The position numbers and the translations under genes were made by a program. Shown here one piece after another: positions 43,430 to 51,324 of a stretch of DNA of 64,000 nt. The DNA comes from CAWCDJ01 sp963836015 (GTDB taxonomy: Bacteria > Acidobacteriota > Terriglobia > Bryobacterales > Bryobacteraceae). Numbering within the stretch: position 1 is the stretch's first letter; each line of letters begins with the position of its first letter. The DNA lies in assembly GCA_963836015.1 (NCBI GenBank), contig CAWIIF010000001.1, positions 124,001-188,000 on the forward strand. The letters run 5' to 3'. The notes under the pieces were generated by a model. That model was not told the origin of the DNA. It saw only the letters and a program-made list of their open reading frames with translations, and did not search any database.

Positions 43430-45838
43430 CTAGTCCCGCAGCTCCACGATGGTCGCGCCCGCCCCGCCCTCCTGCTGCGGCGCCTGGTAGAACTTCGCAA
43501 CGTGCGGATGGCGGCTCAACAGCTCGGCGATGGTCTTCTTCAGGATCCCCATGCCGTGCCCGTGGACGATCCGGACGCGGCTCGCGGTAGCCATCACCGC
43601 GCGGTCGAGGAACTCATCCACCGCGTCGCGCGCTTCGTCGGCGCGCTGGCCGATCACATTGATTTCCTGGTGGACCGGCGCCAGCTCCGGCGCGGGCCGG
43701 TAGCTCACACCCTTGGGCAGCTTCCCGGCGGGGGCCGCCGATTCCGGCAGCACTTCGATGACGTCGTCCACCGAGACCTGCATCTTCATGAAGCCGGCCT
43801 CGACCTCCAGCCGGTCGTTCCCCAGCCTGCGGCGCACGCGCGCCGGCTCCCGCACGTCGCGCAGCCGCACCCGCGCGCCTTCTTCGATGCGCAGCGGCTG
43901 AATCTGGCCCTGGCGGGCTTCGTCCTGGGTAGCCAGCACGGTGGTCTGGAAGTCCTCGCGCAGCTCGCGCTTGGTCTTCGAGACCCGCCGTTGCGCCTCC
44001 TGCTCGGCCTTGCGCCGCTCGCCGCTCTGAGCGATTTTGCCGATGGCTTCCTGCGCCTGCTCTTCGAACTTCGCCAGCGCCTGGTCGGTGCGCCGCTCCA
44101 GCTCCTTCAGCTTGGCCGTCTCGCGCTTCTCCCATTCGCGTGCCAGATCCTTCTCGCGCTGCTCGACCTCCGCGATCTTCTCGCGCAGCGAGCGCTCCAG
44201 CGTCCCGGTCTCTTCGATGCGCCGGTGCAGCTCGGCAAGGAAGCGGGTGACGTCGCGTTCGCGGTCGCTCATGGAGCGCCGCGCCCGTAGCATGATGTCC
44301 TCGGGCATCCCGAGCCGCGTCGCGATCTCGAGACCCGCCGACTTGCCGGGCAGCCCGAGCTGCAGGTGAAAGGTCGGCTCGAAGGTTTCTTCGTCGAAGC
44401 CCATCGAGCCGTTCACCACGCCCTCGGTCGAAGCGCCGTAGATTTTGAGCGCCATCAGGTGGGTCGAGACCAGCGTGTAGGCGCCCGCCGCGCGAAAATG
44501 CTCCACTATCGCCACGCCCAGGGCGCCGCCCTCCTCCGGATCGGTGGCCGCGCCCAGCTCATCCAGCAGGACCAGCGAATCGGGTGTCACGTCGAGCGCC
44601 ATCTCCCGGATATTCGAAACATGCGCCGAGAACGTGCTGAGGTTTTCCTGGATCGACTGGTAGTCCCCGATGTCGGCCAGCACCTGTTCGAACAGCGGGA
44701 ACTCGGCTTCGGCGGCCGGCACCGGCAGGCCGGCGTGCGCCATCAGGCTCAACAACCCCACGGTCTTCAGCGTGACGGTCTTCCCGCCCGTGTTAGGACC
44801 GCTGATCAGCAGCGTGCGGCGGTCCCTGGTCAGCTCCAGGCTCACCGGAACCGCGGCCTTGCGCCGGCGCTTCAACACGTCTTCGAGCAGCGGGTGTCGC
44901 GCGTCCTTCAGCAGCAGGCGATCGCCGAAGCGCGGGATGGCGCAGTCGAACTCCTGGGCGAAGCGCGCCTTTGCGAAGATCAGCTCCAGCTCCGCCATCA
45001 CCACCAGCGTCTGGCGGATCGATTCCCCGTAGCCGCGCAGCCGGTCGGTCATCTCGAGCAGAATGCGATGGATTTCGCGGGCCTCCTCCTCCGAGAGCCG
45101 CACCAGCTCATTGTTCAGGTCGATGGTTTCGAGCGGCTCGACGAACAGCGTGTGGCCGCTCGAGCTCGCCCCGTGGATGACGCCATCCAGCTTGCGGCGC
45201 TGGCCGGCGATCACCGGCACCACGAAGCGCTCGTTGCGGATGGTGACGAACTCCTCCTGCAGCACGCCCTCTTCGCGGTGCGCCTTCAGAAAACGTTCCA
45301 GCGATTCCTGGATGGCCTTTTTCTGGCGCTCGATATCGCGGCGCAGGCGGGCCAGCGCGACGCTGGCGTGGTCGGAGATGGTCCCGTCCGGCAGGATCTT
45401 GCCGTCCAGGTCTTTCAGCAGCGCGCGGAAATCGCCGATGGCCAGCGCGCGGCGGCCCAGGCGCGGGAAACGCTCGGCGGCCGCGGTCAGCAGCGACTTG
45501 GCATCGGCGGCCCGGTCGAGCAGCGCGAAGATATCGAAAATCTCCCGGGGGTCGAGGCTGGCCCCTTCAATGCGCATCTTGTGCACGGCCGGCTCGACAT
45601 CCGGCAGGCCGGAAAAGTCGATGCGGATCGCGGCGCCGCGCGCGGCCGGCTGCGGGCGCGCGGCCAGCCGCAGATACTGGATGGCCTCGCCGGCTTCGGC
45701 CAGGTCTTCATCCAGCCGCGCGCGGTCGCCGTGCGGCTCCACCTTTTCCAACTCGCGGCGTCCCAGCGGGCTCGAGACGAAGCGGGCCAGAAGCTGCCGG
45801 AGAGATTCGAATTCGAGAACTTCGGAGCTGGTCTTCAA
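43430..45838 (-). CDS. mutS2: MutS2 family ATPase/endonuclease
   Basis: An 802-residue protein of the MutS2 family, acting in suppression of recombination and in ribosome collision rescue. The core domain leads to the ATPase with Walker A ISGPNTGGKTVTLKT (near 350), LSTFSAHVSNI, and Walker B LVLLDELGAATDPEEG. A long coiled coil (about 515-640, rich in E/K/R) follows. The C-terminal Smr nuclease domain contains VRIVHGHGMGILKKTIAELL and ends ATIVELRD. No mismatch-recognition domain is present, as expected. It overlaps the upstream NUDIX gene by four bases and is the last gene of the phoH-era operon. Confidence 0.95.
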   Translation of the reverse strand: MKTSSEVLEFESLRQLLARFVSSPLGRRELEKVEPHGDRARLDEDLAEAGEAIQYLRLAARPQPAARGAAIRIDFSGLPDVEPAVHKMRIEGASLDPREIFDIFALLDRAADAKSLLTAAAERFPRLGRRALAIGDFRALLKDLDGKILPDGTISDHASVALARLRRDIERQKKAIQESLERFLKAHREEGVLQEEFVTIRNERFVVPVIAGQRRKLDGVIHGASSSGHTLFVEPLETIDLNNELVRLSEEEAREIHRILLEMTDRLRGYGESIRQTLVVMAELELIFAKARFAQEFDCAIPRFGDRLLLKDARHPLLEDVLKRRRKAAVPVSLELTRDRRTLLISGPNTGGKTVTLKTVGLLSLMAHAGLPVPAAEAEFPLFEQVLADIGDYQSIQENLSTFSAHVSNIREMALDVTPDSLVLLDELGAATDPEEGGALGVAIVEHFRAAGAYTLVSTHLMALKIYGASTEGVVNGSMGFDEETFEPTFHLQLGLPGKSAGLEIATRLGMPEDIMLRARRSMSDRERDVTRFLAELHRRIEETGTLERSLREKIAEVEQREKDLAREWEKRETAKLKELERRTDQALAKFEEQAQEAIGKIAQSGERRKAEQEAQRRVSKTKRELREDFQTTVLATQDEARQGQIQPLRIEEGARVRLRDVREPARVRRRLGNDRLEVEAGFMKMQVSVDDVIEVLPESAAPAGKLPKGVSYRPAPELAPVHQEINVIGQRADEARDAVDEFLDRAVMATASRVRIVHGHGMGILKKTIAELLSRHPHVAKFYQAPQQEGGAGATIVELRD

Positions 45839-46305
45839 GCCGGGCCGCCCACTTTCAACATATATTTTCGGCGGTTTCGAAAAGCCTTTTCAATCACGCC
45901 CAGGGTGCCTTCGGTGATTTGCCGCGCCCCCAGATCGCGCCGCCGGACCCATTCCACGCAGCATACGTCGTCGCCCGGGCGAAGCTCGCCGCCGGTAATC
46001 CGGCACATATAATCGATCAGCACGTAATGATATTCGAGAGTTCCCTGCGTGTCGCGCAGGATGCGCTCGAAAATCTCGAACACACCGAGCGGCTCGACTT
46101 CCAGGCCCGTCTCCTCCCGCACCTCCCGGCAAATCGCATCGCGCAAGGACTCGCCGGTCTCCAGCGCCCCGCCGGGCAGCGACCACCAGCCCTTCAGCGG
46201 CTCCTTGCCGCGCTGCGCCATCAGGATGCGGTCGCGATCCAGCAGTATCGCGCCCACGCCCACCAGGGGGCGCCGCGGATAGCGGCGATCGTCTTCCGTG
46301 ATCAA
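45835..46305 (-). CDS. NUDIX hydrolase
   Basis: A 156-residue NUDIX pyrophosphatase. The NUDIX box is intact: GGALETGESLRDAICREVRE followed by ETGLEV. The start is TTG at 46305: it overlaps the SMP-30 stop (TTGA), has GGGGA five bases upstream, and gives an N-terminus ITEDDRRYPRRPLVGVGAILL typical of ADP-ribose or MutT-like members. Longer readings run into the neighbouring gene in a wrong frame. It overlaps mutS2 by four bases. The substrate is unknown. Confidence 0.92.
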   Translation of the reverse strand: MITEDDRRYPRRPLVGVGAILLDRDRILMAQRGKEPLKGWWSLPGGALETGESLRDAICREVREETGLEVEPLGVFEIFERILRDTQGTLEYHYVLIDYMCRITGGELRPGDDVCCVEWVRRRDLGARQITEGTLGVIEKAFRNRRKYMLKVGGPA

Positions 46306-47162
46306 TACGCTCCCCGGACGTCCATGCGGGCGCGCAGCACGTCCGGCCCGGCGGTGATGAAGAGCGTCTTGTAATCGGCGTCCCCGAAGCCGCAGTTGGA
46401 CGCGCGGCTCTGCATTTCCATGGTGTGCAGCAGCTTGCCATCCGGGCTGTAAATGAAGATGCCCTTGCCCGCGATATACAGGTCGCCCTTCTCGTCCACG
46501 CCGATGCCGCCCGGCACCCCGGGGAGTCCCGCGATCAACACGCGCTCGCCCGAGGCGTCGCCGTTCTTGTCCAGATCGTAGGCCCGCACGTTCCGCTCGT
46601 CCGAGTTCAGCACGTAGAGGACGCGCCCGTCGGGGGAGAGCGCGATGCCGTTCGGCCGCCCGGCGGGCTTCGCGACCAGCGTCATGGGGCCCTTCGGCGG
46701 AATGTGGTACACGCCGTAAAAATCCAGCTCCCGGTGGTCCGCCTGCTCCCCGAACGCCGGATCCGTGAAGTAGGCCTGGTTGTGGCGGCTCACCACGATG
46801 TCGTTTGGGGCGTTCAGGCGCTTGCCTTCCCAACGCTCCGCCAGCACCTCGATTTCGCCGCGCTTGCCGGTGCGGACCACCCGCCGCCCGCGCGTCTCGC
46901 AGGTATAGAGGCGCCCCTCGGCGTCGAAAGCGTTGCCGCTCGGCCCGTGCGCGCCGGTTCTGAGAACCTCCACATTATGCCCGGGCACCCACTTCATCAG
47001 GCGGTCCGCCGGCGTGTCGCTGAACACCAGGTACCCATCTTTCGACCAGGCCGGCCCTTCGGTGAAGGTCAGGCCCTTGACGAGCGTTTCGAACCTGATG
47101 TCGGAGAAATCCTGCGCCCATGCGAGCGCGGCAAATACGGCGAGCAAAAACGCGCGGGTCAT
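46302..47162 (-). CDS. SMP-30/gluconolactonase family secreted protein
   Basis: A 286-residue exported six-bladed propeller with signal peptide (AFLLAVFAALAWAQ). Family motifs: FTEGPAWSKDGYLVFSDTPADRL (with the metal Glu), LNAPNDIVVSRHNQAYFTDPAFG (with Asn/Asp ligands), and RPNGIALSPDGRVLYVLNSD. The chemistry would be sugar lactone hydrolysis or a related esterase. It overlaps the BON gene by four bases and the NUDIX gene by four, so it sits oddly inside an RNA/ribosome-related operon. Confidence 0.92.
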   Translation of the reverse strand: MTRAFLLAVFAALAWAQDFSDIRFETLVKGLTFTEGPAWSKDGYLVFSDTPADRLMKWVPGHNVEVLRTGAHGPSGNAFDAEGRLYTCETRGRRVVRTGKRGEIEVLAERWEGKRLNAPNDIVVSRHNQAYFTDPAFGEQADHRELDFYGVYHIPPKGPMTLVAKPAGRPNGIALSPDGRVLYVLNSDERNVRAYDLDKNGDASGERVLIAGLPGVPGGIGVDEKGDLYIAGKGIFIYSPDGKLLHTMEMQSRASNCGFGDADYKTLFITAGPDVLRARMDVRGAY

Positions 47163-47461
47163 TTCCCCGCGTTCTTTTCCTTCAAGCTGATGTTGTTGAT
47201 GACCTGCTTGACGCCCTTCACCTTTTTCGCGAGCTTGGCGGCCTTCGACTTTTGACGATCGGTATCCACCGCGCCGCTGAGGGTGACCACACCCTCCTTC
47301 ACATCGACGCCCAAAGCTCCGCCCTTCACTTCGGCGTCGGCTGCCAGCTTGATGCGGACATTATCGTAGAGGGCGTTGTCGCTGACCGCTTTATCCGCCG
47401 CAAGACAGACGCTTGCGAGGAGTGCCAGCCCCAGAAGAGCAGCGAAGAGTCTATAAATCAT
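47159..47461 (-). CDS. BON-domain periplasmic protein
   Basis: A 100-residue exported protein with signal peptide (LFAALLGLALLASVCLAAD) and one BON domain (NVRIKLAADAEVKGGALGVDVKEGVVTLSGAVDTDRQKSKA..., ending VKQVINNISL). BON domains bind phospholipid and are found in osmotic-shock proteins such as OsmY. The start lies inside the last codons of era (11-base overlap). Confidence 0.93.
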   Translation of the reverse strand: MIYRLFAALLGLALLASVCLAADKAVSDNALYDNVRIKLAADAEVKGGALGVDVKEGVVTLSGAVDTDRQKSKAAKLAKKVKGVKQVINNISLKEKNAGK

Positions 47462-48365
47462 CCTTACCGGCCATTGTACGCCAGTCCAGCGCGTTCAGAA
47501 AGGCCGGCTCCTCGCGCCAGTTCGGCTGCACGCGCACATGCAGGTCGAGAAAGACCTTCACGCCGAAAATTCGCTCCATCTCCTCGCGGGCCAGCGTGCC
47601 GACCCGTTTCAGCATGGCGCCCTTGGATCCGATGATGATGGCCTTCTGTCCGTCGCGCTCCACCCGGATGGTGGCGAAGATGCGGGTGAGCCTGGGAGTC
47701 TCCTCCCACTGGTCCACCATCACGGCCACCGAGTGCGGCACTTCCTGGCGCGTGGCCCACAGGACTTTTTCGCGGATCAACTCCGCCGCCAGGAAGCGCT
47801 CCGGCTGGTCGGTGACGTAATCCTCGGGGAAGTACGCCGGGCCTTCCGGGAGCCGCTCGATGATCGCCTTTCGCAGATCGTCGAGCCCCTTCCCGCGCGC
47901 CGCCGAGATCGGCAGGTAATCGGCGAAATCGTGCAACTGCTTGTACTGCTCGATCAGCGGCAGCAGCCGCGCCTTCTCCTTGACGAGATCGATCTTGTTC
48001 AACACCAGCAGGGCCGGAGCGCTCACGCGGCGCGCCATATCGACCGCGCGGCGGTCTTCTTCGCCGAATTTGGCCGCGGCATCCACCACGAACAGCAGCA
48101 GGTCGCGCTCCTCGAGCGCCGCTCGCACTGCGTCCATCAGCCGCTTGTTCAGGGGCGAATCCCCCTTGTGAATGCCCGGGGTGTCCACGAAGACGATCTG
48201 CGCATCGGCCGTCGTCACCACACCCTGGATCGAGGTGCGCGTGGTCTGCGGCTTATCCGCCACGATCGCCACCTTCTGGCCGACCAGCGCGTTCAGCAGC
48301 GTCGATTTGCCGGTGTTGGGGCGGCCGATCAGCGAAATGAAGCCGGACTTGAAATGTTTTTTCAT
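47451..48365 (-). CDS. era: GTPase Era
   Basis: A 304-residue GTPase for 16S rRNA maturation and 30S assembly. The ATG at 48365 overlaps the stop of corC by four bases and gives the normal N-terminus MKKHFKSGFISLIGRPNTGKSTLLNAL (P-loop GRPNTGKST). G2/G3: TTRTSIQGV and VDTPGIHKG; G4 NKID. The C-terminal KH domain contains the signature IRVERDGQKAIIIGSKGAMLKRVG. It belongs to the classical phoH-ybeY-corC-era order. Confidence 0.97.
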   Translation of the reverse strand: MKKHFKSGFISLIGRPNTGKSTLLNALVGQKVAIVADKPQTTRTSIQGVVTTADAQIVFVDTPGIHKGDSPLNKRLMDAVRAALEERDLLLFVVDAAAKFGEEDRRAVDMARRVSAPALLVLNKIDLVKEKARLLPLIEQYKQLHDFADYLPISAARGKGLDDLRKAIIERLPEGPAYFPEDYVTDQPERFLAAELIREKVLWATRQEVPHSVAVMVDQWEETPRLTRIFATIRVERDGQKAIIIGSKGAMLKRVGTLAREEMERIFGVKVFLDLHVRVQPNWREEPAFLNALDWRTMAGKDDL

Positions 48366-49624
48366 GAAGCTACCGTCTGCGATTTGCTGAGCCGCACCTG
48401 GGCCACCCGGAGTTCGTCGCTGGCCAGCACCTCGACGCGGATTCCGTCCCGGTCCACCGTTTCGCCGGCCTTCGGAACGCGGCCCAGCCATTCGCTCACC
48501 AGCCCGCCCACGGTGGTCGATTCGACATCGTCTTCGCGGCGGAAGGTCTCGAGCAGGTCGCCGATGCGGTCCAGGTCGAAGCTGCCCGAGACGATATACC
48601 CGCCCCGCCCGTCTTCGACCACGTCGCTGTCCGGCTCGTGCTCGTCGCGAATCTCGCCGATGATGACCTCCAGCAGATCTTCCATGGTGGCCAGGCCGGC
48701 GGTGTTGCCGTATTCATCGATGACGATCACCATGTGCGTGCTCTCCTGCTGCATCTGGCGCATCAGGTCGCTTACCGGCTTGGTCTCGGGCACGAACGAG
48801 ATGGGGCGGATCAACTCGCGCACGTGGTGCTGGTCGCGCTCGTTTTCCTCCAACTCGAACATGTCGCGGACATGCACGAATCCGATCACCTGGTCGATAG
48901 TGCTTTCATAAACGGGGATGCGGGAAAACTGCTCGTTGATGACCAGTTGGCGCAGTTGCTCCAGGGTCGAATCGGCGGAGATGGCGACGATGTTGGGCCG
49001 CGGAGTCATCACCTCGCGCACCACTTTATCTCCGAATTCCACCACCGACTGGATGAGTTTTCGATCGTCTTCCTCGATGAGCCCCTCTTCCGTCCCGGCG
49101 GAAATGAGCGCATCGATGTTCTCCGCCTGGGTGGGCGTGTCTTCCACCTTGGACGTATCGTCCGCCAGGTCGATCAGGCTTTGGAAAAACTCGAGCAGCG
49201 CGTCCCATGGACGAGCGATCCACGCCAGCGCGCGCAGGAGCGGAACCAGCGGCAGCAGCCAGCGGCCGGAGGTCCGCCGGTAGAGCAACTGCGGCAAGGC
49301 GTAGCTCACGGCGAACATCGCCAGCCAGGCGGCCAGCACCGATTTCCAGAAAACCGTCGCTGTCCACACCTGGCCGTCGGCGAACCAGGCCAGAAACAGA
49401 ACGCCGAGCAGCACCAGTAGCGTGTGTTTGATCAGAGAGAAAGAGTCGGCGCCCTGTACGGTGCCGCGGCCGATGCGATCTTCGAGCGTGTCCTTGAAGA
49501 ATTTCAGCGAGGGAAGGTCGCGGGTGCGCAGCCTCAGGCTCTCCAGGTAGAGAAGCTGCACGAGTGTCACCAGGCCCAGCAGCGGGATGGCGATCAGGAT
49601 CGCGATGGCAACCGCGAAGATCAT
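48362..49624 (-). CDS. CorC/HlyC-type hemolysin-family protein (CBS domains)
   Basis: A 420-residue protein with three or four N-terminal membrane segments in a shortened CNNM-like region, a connector IDALISAGTEEGLIEEDDRKLIQSV, a CBS pair (VREVMTPRPNIVAISADSTLEQL ... HMVIVIDEYGNTAGLATMEDLLEVIIGEI) and a C-terminal CorC_HlyC transporter-associated domain (GYIVSGSFDLDRIGDLL). Members are linked to magnesium/cobalt efflux or, next to ybeY, to ribosome-related stress. It overlaps ybeY and era by four bases each. Confidence 0.93.
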   Translation of the reverse strand: MIFAVAIAILIAIPLLGLVTLVQLLYLESLRLRTRDLPSLKFFKDTLEDRIGRGTVQGADSFSLIKHTLLVLLGVLFLAWFADGQVWTATVFWKSVLAAWLAMFAVSYALPQLLYRRTSGRWLLPLVPLLRALAWIARPWDALLEFFQSLIDLADDTSKVEDTPTQAENIDALISAGTEEGLIEEDDRKLIQSVVEFGDKVVREVMTPRPNIVAISADSTLEQLRQLVINEQFSRIPVYESTIDQVIGFVHVRDMFELEENERDQHHVRELIRPISFVPETKPVSDLMRQMQQESTHMVIVIDEYGNTAGLATMEDLLEVIIGEIRDEHEPDSDVVEDGRGGYIVSGSFDLDRIGDLLETFRREDDVESTTVGGLVSEWLGRVPKAGETVDRDGIRVEVLASDELRVAQVRLSKSQTVAS

Positions 49625-50082
49625 GCGCCCGCCCGTTCGATCAGGCCGCCCGGAAGGCCCAGGGCTTGACGCCAGCGCTTCTCGGCGCGCGCCATGCGCC
49701 CCCCGTCGGTTTCATGGTCCATCCCGAGCAAGTGGAGCAGGCCGTGAAGCATCAGCACCCGGATCTCCTGCTCGGTGCTATGCCCGAACTCGCGCGCCTG
49801 CGCTCGCGCCCTCGCCGCTGAAATGGCGATATCGCCTAGTGGGGCAGGCCGGGTGGCCTGCCCAGTTCCCGAAGGAAACGAGAGTACGTCGGTCGCGTAA
49901 TCCTTCCCGCGAAACTCCCGGTTCAGCCGCCGCATCTCCGCATCGCCCGTAACCAGGCAATCGAACGCCCTCCCTCTGGCGACCTCGACCTGCAGCTTGC
50001 GAGCAAAGCTGGCGAGTGCCCGCGGGCGCACGTCCGCCCTAGTCCGGCGAAACGTAACGCTACTACCATCGGATGACGACAT
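49621..50082 (-). CDS. ybeY: rRNA maturation RNase YbeY, with palindrome insertion
   Basis: A 153-residue endoribonuclease for rRNA maturation. The zinc motif HGLLHLLGMDHETDGG (about 114-129) carries the three His ligands. The conserved stretch NREFRGKDYATDVLSFP (to residue 70) is separated from LGDIAISAARA by a segment SGTGQATRPAP, of which residues 74-80 are encoded by a copy of the dispersed palindrome (49842-49863) inserted in frame. The insertion is in a loop that varies in length among homologues, so activity is probably kept. It follows phoH by nine bases. Confidence 0.95.
   Translation of the reverse strand: MSSSDGSSVTFRRTRADVRPRALASFARKLQVEVARGRAFDCLVTGDAEMRRLNREFRGKDYATDVLSFPSGTGQATRPAPLGDIAISAARARAQAREFGHSTEQEIRVLMLHGLLHLLGMDHETDGGRMARAEKRWRQALGLPGGLIERAGA
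49842..49863. repeat. Palindromic repeat family copy inside ybeY
   Basis: Arms GGGCAGGCC (49842-49850) and GGCCTGCCC (49855-49863) are perfect, with a four-base loop. The left flank CTAGTGG resembles the flank TTAGTGAGG of the copy at 59135. The element is read through in frame as GQATRPA. Confidence 0.8.
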
Positions 50083-50091
50083 AGCTCGGGA

Positions 50092-51111
50092 TCAGGCCTG
50101 CGCCGCGGGATCGGCGGCAGGAGCCTCCGGCTCTGCCAGTTTCAAGGTGAGTTGCCGGCCGGCGCCGACCGTCTCGTTGTAGCGCTCGTAGGCCTTCACA
50201 ATGCGCTGCACCAGCGTGTGCCGCACGACGTCTTTTTCGTCGAACAGCACGAAGCTGATGCCTTCGACGCCCTTGAGCACCTCCACCGCGTCGGTCAGCC
50301 CGCTGCGGCGGCCCGTGGGCAGGTCGATCTGCGTGACATCGCCGTTCACCACCATCTTGGAGTTGAAGCCCTGGCGTGTCAGAACCATCTTCATCTGCTC
50401 GGCCGTGCTGTTCTGGGCCTCGTCCAGGATGATGAAGCTGTCGTTCAGCGTGCGGCCCCGCATGAACGCGATGGGAGCGACCTCGATGACGTTCCGCTCC
50501 AGCAGTTTCTCCACGCGATCGCTGTCCAGCATGTCGTAGAGCGCGTCGTAGAGCGGCCGCAAATAAGGATCCACCTTCTCCTGCAGCGTGCCGGGCAGGA
50601 ATCCCAGCCGTTCGCCGGCCTCCACCGCGGGGCGCGTCAGGATGATGCGGGCGACCTGCTTGTTGATCAGCGCGGAGATCGCCATGGCCACCGCCAGGTA
50701 TGTCTTACCGGTGCCGGCCGGGCCGATTCCGAACACCAGGTCGTTGCGTTCGATGGCTTCGAGGTACCGCCGCTGGTTCACGGATTTCGGAGCCAGCAGC
50801 TTCTTCCCGAAACTGCGCTGCTTGCCGCTGTTCACCAGGGCGCGCAGCGACACTTCCGGATCGAGAGTGACGACGCGCAGATAACTGTTTAAATCGCCGT
50901 TGTTGAAGACGTGGCCCTCGCGCAGGAGGGTGTTGTAATCTTCCAGGATGCTCTCCGCGCGGGAGACGTTATCGGCTTCGCCTTCGATTTCCAGATTGTT
51001 ATCGACCAGTTGAGTGTGGACGCCCAACCCGGATTCGATTAACCGGATGTTCTCATCGCGGGTGCCAAAGAGGCTTTCGACGCCTCGGCTGATGCGCACG
51101 CTGGCTTTCAT
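50092..51111 (-). CDS. PhoH family ATPase
   Basis: A 339-residue PhoH-like ATPase of the ybeZ type, associated with YbeY and ribosome/RNA quality control. An N-terminal KH-like segment (residues 1-100) is followed by Walker A GIGPAGTGKTYLAVAMA, LTRPAVEAGERLGFLPG, Walker B FIILDEAQNS, and sensor region GFNSKMVVNGDVTQIDLP. The start at 51111 is the first gene of the eight-gene operon. Its leader contains two hairpins and an extended -10 promoter. Confidence 0.96.
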   Translation of the reverse strand: MKASVRISRGVESLFGTRDENIRLIESGLGVHTQLVDNNLEIEGEADNVSRAESILEDYNTLLREGHVFNNGDLNSYLRVVTLDPEVSLRALVNSGKQRSFGKKLLAPKSVNQRRYLEAIERNDLVFGIGPAGTGKTYLAVAMAISALINKQVARIILTRPAVEAGERLGFLPGTLQEKVDPYLRPLYDALYDMLDSDRVEKLLERNVIEVAPIAFMRGRTLNDSFIILDEAQNSTAEQMKMVLTRQGFNSKMVVNGDVTQIDLPTGRRSGLTDAVEVLKGVEGISFVLFDEKDVVRHTLVQRIVKAYERYNETVGAGRQLTLKLAEPEAPAADPAAQA

Positions 51112-51238
51112 TGATTAGGTGCTGGGTACCTCCTCCAGGAAAAATTGGGACAGGATAGGACGTTACGATGGAAGGAATCCGAACCTTCGACAACCCGCTT
51201 TCGCGGGCGGCTTAATACCATCTGGAATCATTATAGCA
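51112..51238 (-). promoter_or_regulatory. Promoter and structured leader of the phoH operon
   Basis: On the minus strand an extended -10, TGC-TATAAT (51230-51238), lies about 120 bases before the phoH start. The leader would contain a hairpin CCCGC-GAAA-GCGGG with a GNRA loop (51194-51207) and a second hairpin GAAGG/CCTTC with an eight-base loop (51171-51188) that resembles a tRNA T-arm. A GGAGGAGG stretch lies about 17 bases before the ATG. No good -35 is visible. Confidence 0.45.
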
Positions 51239-51324
51239 GCGCTGTAAAGCCCCGGCATCCCCGCCGTTTACCTTGGTTTTGGCGCGATTGGTTAGAATGG
51301 CAGTTTCCATATGCGAGGGAGTCG

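Noticed and set aside
45835..46833. A longer NUDIX protein of 332 residues
   Set aside because: The first 176 residues are the SMP-30 gene read in another frame; the TTG at 46305 with its ribosome binding site gives the normal protein.
51166..51215. Possible tRNA gene (T-arm-like GAAGG...CCTTC on the minus strand)
   Set aside because: The loop is eight bases instead of seven, the neighbouring hairpin has a four-base GNRA loop instead of an anticodon loop, and no acceptor stem can be formed.
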